Of a stretch of DNA of 62,961 nucleotides, positions 9,401 to 19,764 are shown piece after piece. The DNA comes from Phoronis australis (Eukaryota > Phoronida > Phoronidae). A model generated the notes under the pieces. The model saw only the letters and a list, made by a program, of their open reading frames with translations. It was not told the origin of the DNA and did not search any database. Positions within the stretch are counted from its first letter, which is position 1. Each line of letters starts with the position of its first letter. Where the stretch lies: assembly GCA_002633005.1 (NCBI GenBank), contig NMRA01000367.1, forward strand, positions 44,392 through 107,352, in the 5' to 3' direction. A program made the translations under genes and the position numbers.

Positions 9401-12400
9401 ACATTCATAGTTCAGTGTCTTGAACTCGACCAGCATTTTTTGCTTAGACAGGCTGCGTACTTCTTGCCAAAAGTCTCTCTGAAGTTGTGTCAATGTCATT
9501 GGTCTCCCACGTAAATCCCTACTTAAAAAATTAACAAAGGCTCCGTCGAAACTAACAACTGGTACATGAATGCCATCAGCATAGAGTTTATCTAGAAGAT
9601 CCTCGAGGATTTTACGCATAATCTCGATGGGCAAACTGTACCCTTTGAGCATGTAGCAGACGGGTGCTCCGAGGATTCTGCTCTCCTGGTTAACCCTATC
9701 AAGATCACTTAAGACAAAAGCAACCATTTCGGTGGCCTTGTGCCGCAACAATTCATAGGTCTTCTTTAAGTTTTCTTCAGCTACATCAAACACTGTACAG
9801 TCCAATTCGCATGGTGTCAGGTCAAGGTCAGGTGGTTGGATGTATGCATCAGTAGGTACACGATACTGTTGTACCTGTTTACTTTCTCTGCAAACATGAA
9901 CCGACTTCAGTTCAGCTACAAGCTGGCAATTGTCCTTTACCCTCTGTTTGATCAGGGCGAACAAGATCTTTGACGTTGGTGTTAAACATATGGGTTTCTT
10001 GGCATCTTTCTTGTAAATGAGGCCAATCTCGGAAACAGCCATATCCCAAACTTCCTGGTCAAATTCAATTCGAAACACTCTTGTCGTGTGTTCACGGAAG
10101 GAAACGAACAATGCACTGGTTGACTGAGAGTGCCACCACCTCGGCTTGAATTTGAAGATAGTATTGCGCTGGCACTGTAACATGATGTCTCTCCAAAAAG
10201 TACGGACATTTTATCTCTAAGGCAGCGATCGGAACACCATTTTCTTTCAAACAACCATCTGGAGAACTTATGGTGGACACTCCATCCAGGGTCATGGGTA
10301 TGCCGCCTACTTCAAATAACTCCCACTTTGGTTCAAAAACAGGCAAATACTTTGTGCACACAGTTGCAATTGCACAATTTTCATGTAAATTCCCATGCTC
10401 CATTGCCTGCCGAACTTCAAGTGACGGTTCTTCACGCGCTTTACCTAGAATCTGTTGTTCAAAAAACGCCTTCTGCTTTTTCAGTGAATCTCCGCCTAGT
10501 GCCTCAAATAGCCTGCTACCAGTGAGGGTGGCTTTACTCCTTGCCTCTAACCAAGCACTTGATCTCTGCTTTATGAAGGCAAGTCCTTTTGACATCACAG
10601 TTTGAAGGTCAGTCACATCCTCAATCACGTCACTAACTGGTGGTAATGTGGCACTCCGTCAATAGAAATTGGCGGATCATGGCACCAGTTGCTAAACTTG
10701 GAATTTAAAACTGCAGCGGTTTGACATAACTTGTCAATGATGGTGAGGTTTGTTACAAGTACTTCACGAATCTCCACTAGTGTAGCTATAAGTAAACTGA
10801 TGACAAAAGAAAACCTGGAATTTCTGTAGTCTGGTCCACTCTCTTTTTGCATCTTTTCCAAGGCATACTCTTTTTTGATTGCATAGCTTCCAACTCTGCT
10901 CTTCGTTCACCCAAGTTGCTGACAACATCTTTGATGGCAGATGAGAGCACAGAGTCTGTGTTAGAGTTGCCCAAGCCTATGAATAGTGATCCAGCAGACT
11001 GCACAAACTCTATTTCCTTATCATGACGGTTTCGTCTTTCTTGCAGCGTAGTATCGGGGTCATAACCTAATAAGTTGACATCCCCACGGTTTCCTCGTAA
11101 TCCTGGAGCCACTTTCTTTCCATCAAGAGAGAGACAAACGCTTGTGTTTTGAGCACGAACAGCTACTTGCTGAGCTATTGATTGGCAATATCCAGGAGAC
11201 AATTTCTCTGGCCAGTTGATACCAAGGGGTCTATAATTTCTCACGATGGCTTCATCTGGTATGGCAAGAATTAGGTTTAAGCCAGCATGGTTCAGTTGCT
11301 GATCTTGAGAGTTCCCTCTTATCAGTGCCCCCTCTCCACGCCACCCAGTGAGATAACGAAGAGGGGCTGTCCCCCATTTTATTTGGAAAAGCTTCCAAAA
11401 AGTTTTTGTTGTAGTCGAATACCTCATGGCTCGTATACATGGAAGGTTTAACTGCTGCAATGTTTCTAAAATAATGTGAAATGTCACACTTGATGCTGTA
11501 AGTATGTCTTTGTCAAGTGCCATTAACAGTCGATGAACTAAAAGCTTGTTCTTGTCTGAAGCTGCGCATACTTTAAGAAAGAATCTTGTCATTTCATCTG
11601 ACCTGCAACTGAAAAAATCTAAATGTACTTTGATAAAAGCTATAATTCAATATGTAAAGAACCAGCTCATAAATAAAAAAACTATCATATAAGCAATCAA
11701 CTACTACTCCATCAGCAAGCCAAGACCGGTCCTATCGTCTGGAGGAATAACTGATAACTTAAAATTTAAGTAGGTAAAAAGTATCTGCCAAAAATTTACC
11801 ATAAGTTTTGAAAAAAATTTCAACGAATATTTCAGAAAGTATGAAGACTCTTCACTAAAAAATAAAGTTGTCTTCAAACAGATTTCAAAAGAGGGAAGTC
11901 CTTTGAAAACATAAGAAAAAATGTTTACCTCCCCTTGGAAAAGCTGTTTTCCTTCTCTGTCTTGATGAAGTCTGTATATTGTGTACTGACACCGCAGTTT
12001 GATTCTACACTGCATCAAAAGAAGATCCTTTCTCACTAAAAACATCAATATCAATTTCAATTTACAAAGAACTTATTGTTGTAAACTGTACTTGTGAACA
12101 TAAAAAATGAAATTAGGATATCACACAACAGACTATTGTTGTTTTCATTTTTATTTAATCATCCCTGCTTAATGGAAGAAAATGTAAATGAATTCATGAT
12201 GTCTGGTTTCATAAATTTTACACATGGTTAACAGTGAAATTGTAGTGAGCTTTACACGTAACGTATAGACACATAAGAAAACAACAGGTCGAACAAAAAA
12301 TTCCTGCTGCCTGAAATGCTGGATGGAAGATTAAATACCAGAAAACCAAGTCGCTTCACTTAACAAAGCTTTGGAAGTAAAGCAATTTCAGTGAAAAGTG

Positions 12401-15093
12401 TGCAAAAGGCCTCTATAGCAAGAACGTAGGCTTGCTGAGAATGAACATTGCATTTAAGCACAGTGTATATCGCAATGGACTTATAGGGGGCCTAACTAAC
12501 GTGCTCCCATTTCTGTTTTGCAGATTTTAACACCACTGTCCCACCATTATTATTTTTATTTAAAAAATCATCAAGTATGTACGTTTTTGTCGTATCTTGG
12601 AAAGGTTGTGGCTTGTTCACTGAGATTGGTGAAACACATGGGGAAACTAATGAGCTCTGTTTCCTGTAAAAAAAGCAGCAAAATACAAGAAAAATGAAAA
12701 ACCAAATGATCGCCGCACAAAAATTTCATGATAAACCAACGTTTCGGCTATTCGTTAGACATAATCAGGATATTTACATAAGACAACAAGTGCCAAGATA
12801 CATCTCAGGTGACATCCATGAAGTGAAGTGAGAGATGTTTTCAAACCTCTTCGCAAACTTTCCAGCATGCTATATATGCAAACTGAAGTCACCCATCACT
12901 TTACTGAACTAGAGCAATGTTGTTTATGAGGTTGAATTTGACAACTGTAAGGAATTCTATATCGGACTCACACAGAGACGCCTCTGTGACAGGCTGAAAG
13001 AACATCACACCTCAGAGAAAAGCAACATATATAGACATGTATGATGCCAATTTGTTTGCACAAAGTGCTGCCTGTTGAGAATTTGACTAGCCAGTCAGAA
13101 ACGCCGGTGTAAAATAATTTCCCGAGGAAAATTAAGTGTTACCGCGTGCTGGCTATTGACCACCTAGCAGCACACAGGGAACCAGCGAGAGTTCAGTCTC
13201 CCGTTCAGTAACTCTAGGACCTCGCTAAAAAGCAAGACTTCGCAGGATTACGTGAGATGTTGCTGTGTATTTTAAATAAGAGCACCTGACTTTGGCTAGA
13301 TCAAAGCTAGGTCAAATCGTAGGTCCTATCGTTAATGAACACAAGCCCAGTATGAAACAAGGGTTACCTCCATCAGTTTACTAAAAAAGAGGTTCAACTT
13401 AAAATTGAAGTTCCTTTCGAAGAACGGGAAGTATTCATAAACACATCCTACATTTATTGATTTTTCCTTATTCCAAAGAAATAATAGGTTACCTCTTACT
13501 GTTGATGAAACTGGGATAGTCATCTTCAAGCTCATGTTCAAAATGCGATTTTTCATTGGTTGTTGTTCCAGAAGTTGATGCATCACTGAAAATAACAAGA
13601 CTGTCAATCATGCTGTGTTGATTTCCCGCCAAGAACTAACAGTGCTGTATTTTCACACACATCACAGCTTTATTACAAATCATAGACGTTCATCATAATG
13701 TGGAACGGAAGGTTAGCATGCATATGTTTCCAACCTAAATGAAAATCGGTTGACAAAAGTGTTATCAAACTTCGTGAATTCTTATAACCCACTCAGTTGG
13801 TACGTCCCACATGAAATATTGCAAAATGGTCATATACCAAATTCAGTAAACAAGTTTTATTCTTCATTCGAATATAAATTGTAAAACAGTTTTTAAAAAA
13901 TATGTATTTTATGTTGTTGTACACTCAATAGTGGACTTGACATGTTCTCCTTCCATTAACAAATTTGAATAAGCAAGCATGGTCTTACACTTGTGCATTA
14001 ATGATTAAAGAATGTGCTGCTTCATTTATAACTTGAAAAGACCACAGACAATCACAAAAAGTAGAATTAAGAGCTCATAGAGAGGGCTGTGTAAGGCTGA
14101 CTTTTTCAGAAATACTTAAATAGTGTGTATACTATCATCTGCTGAAAATTTACCTATCAAACATGTAAGTAGATCAATCTGGGTTTAAGTCTAATACTGG
14201 ACCACGCAGTTACTTGAACCTGTGGTCAATTCCACCTGGTAATAATAGTCCTTGGATAATGAAGTATATATATTGTTTTGAGGAAATTGATTTGATAGGC
14301 TAATACTGATACGTACTGTGCACTCTGTGACATCAACCAGTATATTCAGCCAGTGCAAGTTAGGTAAAAATGGTAAAATTGAAAGACTGAGGTTGAGGGG
14401 TCAACGCTTGATTTCGAGTCTGTTCGTACCCTTACTCGCACCCAAGTTCCTTGTCTGCATGTGATCCAACCAGTAATTGTGTGATCAACTCAACAATTTT
14501 CATTTTCTAAATAACAGGTAATATTGAGTCATTTTGCACATATATATTTGGCAGGATTGATTGATTTTAAATATCGTATGCCAAAAATCAACTATTGAAA
14601 CACTTTTGAAACTTGATCTGGGTAAGAGTTGGCTTGGGTAAGAGTTGACTTGGGTTCGAAGTGACCTGTTTCCCCAAGTCCAGGTTGAAACTAAATTAAT
14701 AAAGTTTAATGTGATAAATATGACTTACGTTACGTCTTGTCCACATTTACAGCACAAAGAAAATGGCCTTGAATTAGTTGAGTGACTACAATTGAGTAGG
14801 CCTGGGTTGTCTTCGTCTCCACATGCACCACATTTTACACATAACTCGCCGGCTATATGCGTCAAATCACAGCCAGTTAGAGATGATCGCCAAGTCACTC
14901 CACAGCGTTCACAAAAACCATTTTCTGACGCGGCGAGAAATGAATGCGAATGAGAAGAATGGTGATATTCTTTTTCCAAATTACGTTTTGCCTGGCTGAC
15001 AGATCTTTGGGGTGTCGAAAAATGTTTTCTTGGAGCAGATCCGAAAGGTGAAATAGGTGAAAGACAGGGTCTTTTCGAGTTAGAACGGTCCAT
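6457..15093 (-). CDS. Large multi-exon protein with YqaJ-type nuclease domain (probable transposase)
   Basis: Exons supported by splice sites are 14729-15093, 13493-13585, 12501-12663, 8429-11602, 7833-7903, 7379-7688, about 7090-7153 and 6457-6645. A possible exon at 11929-12035 does not fit in phase. Order in the protein: a Ser-rich start, Cys/His-rich modules (HSHSF then CERCG, repeated CxxC), a region with SLDGKK, a YqaJ nuclease domain, a region with VVSFDGA, a Leu-rich segment, then TQPCEGLFSS and a basic C-terminus. Single-base shifts occur near 7417, 8755, 8975, 10125, 10655 and 10871, with one in-frame TAG at 9080-9082. Several shifts fall in A/T runs, so some may be assembly errors. 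The gene is either recently dead or mis-assembled. It is far better preserved than the plus-strand copy at 38120-45703, whose matching exons support this structure. Confidence 0.7.
8429..11602 (-). other. Central 3.2 kb exon with split RNase H-like motifs and YqaJ domain
   Basis: Expected YqaJ/lambda-exonuclease residues are present: QRSSAWLEAR and TGSRLFEALGG at the start, Glu in LHENCAIAT (codon 10380-10382), Asp in SSPDGCL (10257-10259) and ExK in ALEIKCPY (Glu 10215-10217, Lys 10209-10211). Before it lies CLSLDGKKVAPGLRG (Asp 11122-11124). After it lies GAPVCYMLKGYSLPIEIM then IHVPVVSFDGAFVN (Asp 9545-9547). The outer motifs resemble the first and second acidic strands of RNase H-fold transposases of the hAT/P type, and a candidate third acid is in QPCEGLFSS two exons later (7502-7504). 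The nuclease assignment rests on motifs. The transposase reading is my inference. Confidence 0.65.
14729..15093 (-). other. First coding exon with Cys/His-rich modules
   Basis: The exon begins MDRSNSKRPCLS, although an upstream Met at 15159 is in frame. It has a Ser/Pro/Arg-rich stretch, then HSHSF followed by GFCERCG, CVKCGACG, an NCSHS motif and LCCKCGQD. The plus-strand copy (38120-38517) repeats the theme with SHSHSLLGFGICERCG and SHSHSMLVGICDRCG, then HCSHSE and CFTCGS. The alternating HSHS and CxxC units look like zinc-binding repeats, possibly a DNA-binding head. I do not recognise a named family. Confidence 0.6.
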
Positions 15094-15354
15094 GTCATTT
15101 TGAGAATAAAGCGCGCGAAGAAAGCAGGCGATAACTGAAGTCGCTAGTCTCACTGTCAAAATTAAGATTTGATGTTACAAACAGGTTTGGAAAGTCAATA
15201 AATTGCAGAACAAATAATTAGTTTCAATAATGTTTATTGTTTCTAAATCATAACAATTACATCACAGTACAGACAAAAATAACATCAAAAATATATTTAA
15301 TCTCGCACCCATTACACAGCTGTCAACGCTGAAGTTGACATTTTGTCTGTTGAC

Positions 15355-15479
15355 CGTGTTTGGCGGTCCATTAACCGTGTTTCCTCGTGAATATGAGTCC
15401 GTGTCCCGTGTATTTGGGTGCGTGAATCGTGTTTTGTGAGTCCGTTCCCGTGTTTGGGAGTCAGTGGACGGTGTTTGCC
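15355..15479 (-). repeat. Right inverted terminal repeat, copy 1
   Basis: Reverse complement of 3747-3871 with three differences in 125 bp. Related GTCCGTTCCCGTG-type units continue outward to about 15541, where gypsy sequence starts within a few bases. Confidence 0.85.
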
Positions 15480-15549
15480 GGTCCGTGAGTCGTGTTCATG
15501 CGTCCGTTCCCGTGTTTTTGAGTCTGTTGACCGTGTAGTTTAGGTACCT

Positions 15550-15665
15550 TGACAATGACCATGGCAATTGGTCTCCCAGTAAAGTGGTTGAGGTGTCGGG
15601 GCAGATCTCCCGAATCATTTGTCGTAACAACACCGGGTGGTGTCAGTATTCGCCGCAATCGAAGA
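15550..15665 (+). pseudogene. Ty3/gypsy integrase C-terminal remnant
   Basis: The frame encodes SPESFVVTTPGGVSIRRNRRE, the usual end of gypsy integrases (compare the family pattern RSYxVxTPxGxxxRRNRR). It continues the integrase broken off at 3745 and so marks the far side of the composite element insertion. Only a few tens of bases of the retrotransposon seem to be missing at the junction. Confidence 0.75.
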
Positions 15666-15840
15666 GAGAAGTTTTTAGTTATTAAAATAGTGTTAAATGA
15701 CTCAGCGGGGAGATGTAACAGTATTGATTAGTACATGTGTACTTGAGTTATTATTCATAATGCTAAATCGTCGTGAGAGACCGTTCGGAGTTGGTATATG
15801 GTGCAGTTCTACTGTGAGTCTATAGATCAATGTGATAAAC

Positions 15841-16003
15841 GAGAGTAGTTCTACTTGCCACGTTAGCTGCAGGTATCATTATCGTTTTTATGACACAAAT
15901 TGTGAGACTGGGCAAAGACTTTTCAACTTAATGTATATAAACCAGTGGAGCGTGAGACCCTCGAGGTCCTTAATTGTCAAGACCTCACGACAATTCTACG
16001 TTA
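15841..16003 (+). repeat. Candidate 3' LTR fragment of the gypsy element
   Basis: Direct repeat of 769-921, lying about 175 bp after the integrase C-terminus. A TATA-like TATATAA stands just before GTGGAGCGTGAGACCC, as in an LTR promoter. LTR ends are not defined. Confidence 0.5.
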
Positions 16004-16514
16004 TGGTTAGCTTAGGAGCTTGTATTGACAAGTGAAACTAGTTCTGGTGCAGCCATATTGAATGGTAGTGATCTTGTCATAGGTGACGAATCAGTTCCAA
16101 ATGGGTTCGCTTGGCTGAAGCACTTTCAAGAGCAGTTTTAGGTTGTTCTATTTGAAAACCTAAACTCTCAGCAACCGTCACTTGCATGACTGCTCTGTTT
16201 TGACACTGTTTGCCCAAGAACCGATCCGCCATGTTGCCCTATCAATAAAATACAGTAAACAGCAGAAGCCTCTATGAACTTGGACAAACCTCTAGCCAGA
16301 GATGATAGTCGATTTAGTCAAGCATTTGATACAATGAAACTTATTTTCTGTCAAATTTAAAATCACAACTAGTTTGCCTATAGTCGGTAATTGCTCCTTT
16401 GTAACAATTACAAGCCTTTCGAGCCGACCAGCCGTGAGACAACTGTGCACATTTTTCTACATGAACATTTTCATCGTCCTCGATTCATGCATGAATACAA
16501 AATCATTTAACGTA

Positions 16515-16818
16515 TCTGGTGATAGAATGGATTTAGTGGCTGAAGCGTATTTACTGTTTGACTTCGCGTTGCGTGCTCTGCATGTGATTTTTGTGTCGCT
16601 CACCTACTTTTCGTACTTCGTGAAGCTAGTGTAGTTGCGGGCTTGGTGTTCTTCAAGCTCTGTGTTTTGTTAAGTTTATTGTAGATCCCCTTCTATAGAC
16701 CATTCAAACTCCACGTCCCAATATACATGTAGGTAATCTGTTGGACACCCTAAAATGTACTACCTGCCCGAAGCTAGGAGCCAAAAGCAGCGATCATCCG
16801 CAAAGTTTGATGGGCCGT
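16515..16818 (-). pseudogene. Dead copy of the receptor Ig2 exon
   Basis: Aligned to the intact Ig2 exon at 34415-34738, it keeps an acceptor ending in TTCCAG, then DGPS, LASG, FEWSIEGDL, YTSF and ITCRARNAKSNSKYA. The frame has several stops, a short deletion removes the first Ig strand with its cysteine, and the donor GT has become AT. Flanking intron sequence also resembles that around the intact exon. This is one part of a tandemly duplicated receptor gene that has decayed. Confidence 0.8.
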
Positions 16819-16911
16819 CTGGAAGAACAATTATTTAGGTAGGATAATGTGTAACTGTTGCAATTAGAATTGATGGCACAATGCGATATTATTTGTACAG
16901 TACCAGTGGCG

Positions 16912-16992
16912 AATCTAGGATATCACAAGGGGGCCAACATTTTTTTCTGTAAGCAATTGCGCAAACCACGATTATAGATGCGCATAGCACCN
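16912..16992. repeat. hAT-like element end (fragment)
   Basis: CCAGTGGCGAATCTAGGAT followed by a run of G (GGGGGCC) matches the ends of short elements at 31622-31908 and 51725-52001. Only one end is seen; the sequence runs into an N and a CA microsatellite. Confidence 0.4.

Positions 16993-17041
<49 letters not shown>
16993..17041. repeat. (AC)n microsatellite
   Basis: About 24 AC repeats directly after N16992, then ATACACATACAT. Length is uncertain because of the N. Confidence 0.95.
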
Positions 17042-17046
<5 letters not shown>

Positions 17047-17254
17047 ATACATTTAAAATATATATGTGATGTGTAGTGTACTTGGCACAATCAGAATTTG
17101 AAAACGCCTGTGGTCAGTCCCAGGCGCCCACATCCTCACTGGTGAATCGTGTTTCAGCCGTGAATAAATACCAGTTTCAGTGATAAAAAATGATTTTTTT
17201 TTTGGCATTTTAACAAATCACTCAAAAAGTGTTCGTTCTCTGATTATTTGTAGA

Positions 17255-17400
17255 CAGTGTGTAGCTAAGTGGCTTGAGCTCGTGAGAGTTATGTTCGAAT
17301 CCTGGCTTTCACTGACAGATAGTTGATCAATGCACAACATTGTCTCCTACTGCTCAGAGACTGAGCTCGTTGTTATTAGTGAGTGAATAAAATAATTCAA
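17255..17400 (+). repeat. Possible tRNA-derived SINE
   Basis: TAGCTAAGTGG (17262-17272) resembles a polymerase III A box and GTTCGAATCCT (17293-17303) a B box, about 30 bp apart as in tRNA genes. No tRNA cloverleaf with a proper acceptor stem can be formed, and an AATAAA-containing AT-rich tail follows, so a SINE is likelier than a tRNA gene. This is a motif-level call only. Confidence 0.35.
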
Positions 17401-19241
17401 GGGAATGAATGAGAGCCAATTTGCAATAATTGGCTGTGGAGTGCAAAGAAAAGGATGAAAGAATTACAATTTAATAATTTAGACTTTCTCACCTCGGGGC
17501 TGGGGAGGGGGTTAATTCTACAAGGTTATAGAACAGGTCACTTCATTTTCGTACTCAAGGGTCAAGTCAACTCGGATTCATATCAATGTGAACAGGTGTT
17601 CTAAAACAGGACGGACTGTTCTAGCTTTCTACCCTCAACCAGGAAATGGGGAGGACTTTGAGTTAATTTTTTTAAAAGTTTCATCCGTTTATAGATATCA
17701 ATGGTTGTCTTAGTACCGGAAAGCCAACTCCTGCACATGGCCTATATTTTCTATTATTCAAATGTGTGAGTCGGGGACTAGCCGTACAGTGTATGTAATT
17801 CGAATTAGTTGCAAAATGTTGTAGTGACAAATTCCATGGAAAGAACAAACATCGTAACAGACGAATGCTATCGCAGCGCAAGGGCATGTAATTGAAGTTG
17901 GCATTCCATGAACATACTTCTGTGGTTTCAAAATTGTAAATATATGACACAGCCTGTAGCATTTATTGATTCTCATTAATCTGGGTACTTATAACAACAT
18001 AGTCATGAGAAGTGTAATTGAACTAGGACTACATTATAAACATCTAAACTCAATATCATTTAAACTTTTGGTTCACCTCGGAAAAAAGAGGAATTGGTCT
18101 TATTCGAGCACAGTTTATGTGCTTGAAGTTAACAGATTCAACCTTATGACTGTTACTAAGTTTTGAATCTGGTCAATTGTCTGAGGTTGAGAATGAATCT
18201 CCTACCCTGTTCTTATACTGTACAGTAGAACTCTGTAAATTGGTAATGCTTCATTTGGAATTTTAGAAAAGGTTTAAATTAATTCCGCAATAACGCCTCG
18301 AGATAAATCAGACTTTGACGAAATATATCAGTGTCGCTGGAACCAACTTAGCCATTTCTACTGTAATTCAATGAGATATCAACTAGAACGTCACACAAAC
18401 CACTGAATCTTAACCCAAAAGCTCCAATATGCAATAGCTTTAGGTGTCTATGACTTGGTATAAAACACAAAAAGTATTCACATGTGCAGGATGTGGGAAA
18501 TCTTGAAATAGTGTTTGTATCACTCACTCAAAAATTCTCGAGAAAATGTTTTTGAATTTTGTGGACATTTTAGGGCGTTTCCAGATGCATTGTAATTGCC
18601 GTCTATCCCCGCTCCTAGGTAATTGCTTATTGGCTAATAGATGCTACCATTATAATCTAACCAATCAGAGTACCGTTTTGATGATTTTTAGCTTGTGCAG
18701 TCATTTACAGCGCTCGTTTCGCATATTGGTTTTCAACATGTTGTGATGCTGTTTAGATTGAGGATTAGCTGCGTCACGCGCAAAATTCCAGTAAGTACAT
18801 GTAATGCAGTTGAGGTTTTACGTTTAGTCTATTAATGTAAGCCTGCTGGATATTGTACATGTATGAATAGTGTTTAATTGTTGAACTGTAACGGCTGCTT
18901 TGTGGTGGATTCGTCTTATGCGGGTCCAAGTCCCGTGTGCCAGCCATATTGACTATTAGATAATATTTTGAGAACATTGTTTGGTTCTGTTGTGTGACAA
19001 ACTTTAATTATCGTTTGTAGATAACCGTCAATTCAAGAATAAATCGATTAAACGAAGCTGACGCGTTATACTATCGCCCAAACTAATAGGTACATGTACC
19101 TCTTTACCCCCACTTAAGAAAGTCTACCTATACCGATGCACTGTATGGGACAGCAACAGTTTCGAGTGTCAATCAACTATATCTAAAAAGCTATGCCACA
19201 AAATTTATAGTCCTTGAATTGAAGAAACATTGAAATATCTC
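17401..19241. other. No recognisable gene
   Basis: Presumed intron of the decayed receptor copy. Short open frames at 17681-17962 (minus) and 18546-18746 (plus) have no recognisable domain. Confidence 0.4.
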
Positions 19242-19362
19242 CAGGGGCGGAGCCAGGACTTTGAGTTAGGGGGGCAGGGCACAGTATTAGTCATGATTTT
19301 GCCCGTCAGACATTAGCACCATCAAATTGGGGGGACATGGCCTCCTCTAATTCCGCCAATGG
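19242..19362. mobile_element. 121-bp hAT-like MITE
   Basis: It starts CAGGGGCGGAGCCAGGACT and ends in TAATTCCGCCAATGG, with GGGGGGCAGGGC and GGGGACATGGCC inside. This is the same end structure (C-AG/T-GGCGGA-CCAG with nearby G runs) as the elements at 31622 and 51725. Too short to encode anything. The 8-bp target duplication expected of hAT is not clear. Confidence 0.5.
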
Positions 19363-19507
19363 TTCCAAAATAAAAGCATAGTACATTACCAGGTTTATCT
19401 CTACAAAAGGGACAGGAAAATGCCACGCACAAAAGCTATTCACAATTTCCAGTACTGGTACTACTGTATAAATACTCTGGCTTTGCTATCTGTACCACTA
19501 TCAAAAT

Positions 19508-19764
19508 TTAATGTAGGACATTGGCAGTGACTGTCAGATATGTGACGGAAAGAAATTCCAGTGCTTTCACTGACAAAGCAGTCAGTCTGAATTTATCTGG
19601 ATAACGGATCGTCATCTGTGCCACTGCATCCTCCTTGGACAAAACTGAAGCATCGGTATTCGGCATTGGAGGGGAATCAATTCCTAAGCGAATTTTAAGA
19701 TCACCAGCTTCTCTGTTGTTCCGCACTAAGTGCAAGGTGTTCTCCCCTACTTCATTTACATATT
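19508..19764 (-). other. Open exon-like segment, unrecognised domain
   Basis: After a good acceptor (GTGCTATTCAG) the frame is open for 85 codons and reads EYVNEVGENTLHLVRNNRE, then IRLGIDSPPMPNTDASV and LTALSVKALEFL. Its alternating hydrophobic pattern suggests a beta-rich extracellular domain. It lies between the two dead Ig exons of the decayed receptor copy and could be one of its exons. No donor in a matching phase was found. Confidence 0.35.

Larger units (their letters stand above)
3747..15541. mobile_element. Composite DNA element copy 1 (YqaJ gene + zinc-finger gene)
   Basis: This 11.8 kb block sits inside a gypsy integrase gene: integrase sequence runs to 3745 and resumes at about 15550. 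Its ends are inverted repeats (3747-3871 against 15355-15479, 125 bp, 3 differences). Inside are two convergent multi-exon genes, a C2H2 zinc-finger gene on plus (4223-5754) and the YqaJ-domain gene on minus (6457-15093). The same pair recurs in copy 2. The right end has about 60 bp of further CACGG-type repeat beyond the matched arm, and the matching left part is probably lost in the gap at N3746. No target duplication is visible. It is probably a DNA transposon of a superfamily I cannot name. Confidence 0.72.

Noticed and set aside
9110-9514. 134-codon plus-strand frame
   Set aside because: Shadow of the YqaJ gene exon on the opposite strand.
10270-10605. 111-codon plus-strand frame
   Set aside because: Antisense to the nuclease domain, which has clear family motifs on the minus strand.
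6457-15093. Phage or bacterial contamination, because of the YqaJ domain
   Set aside because: The gene has many introns with GT/AG sites in conserved positions in both copies and sits in animal repeats.
18900-18955. Possible tRNA (GGGTCCAAGTCCCGTGTGCC)
   Set aside because: No matching acceptor, D or anticodon stems can be drawn; only the T-arm-like part fits.
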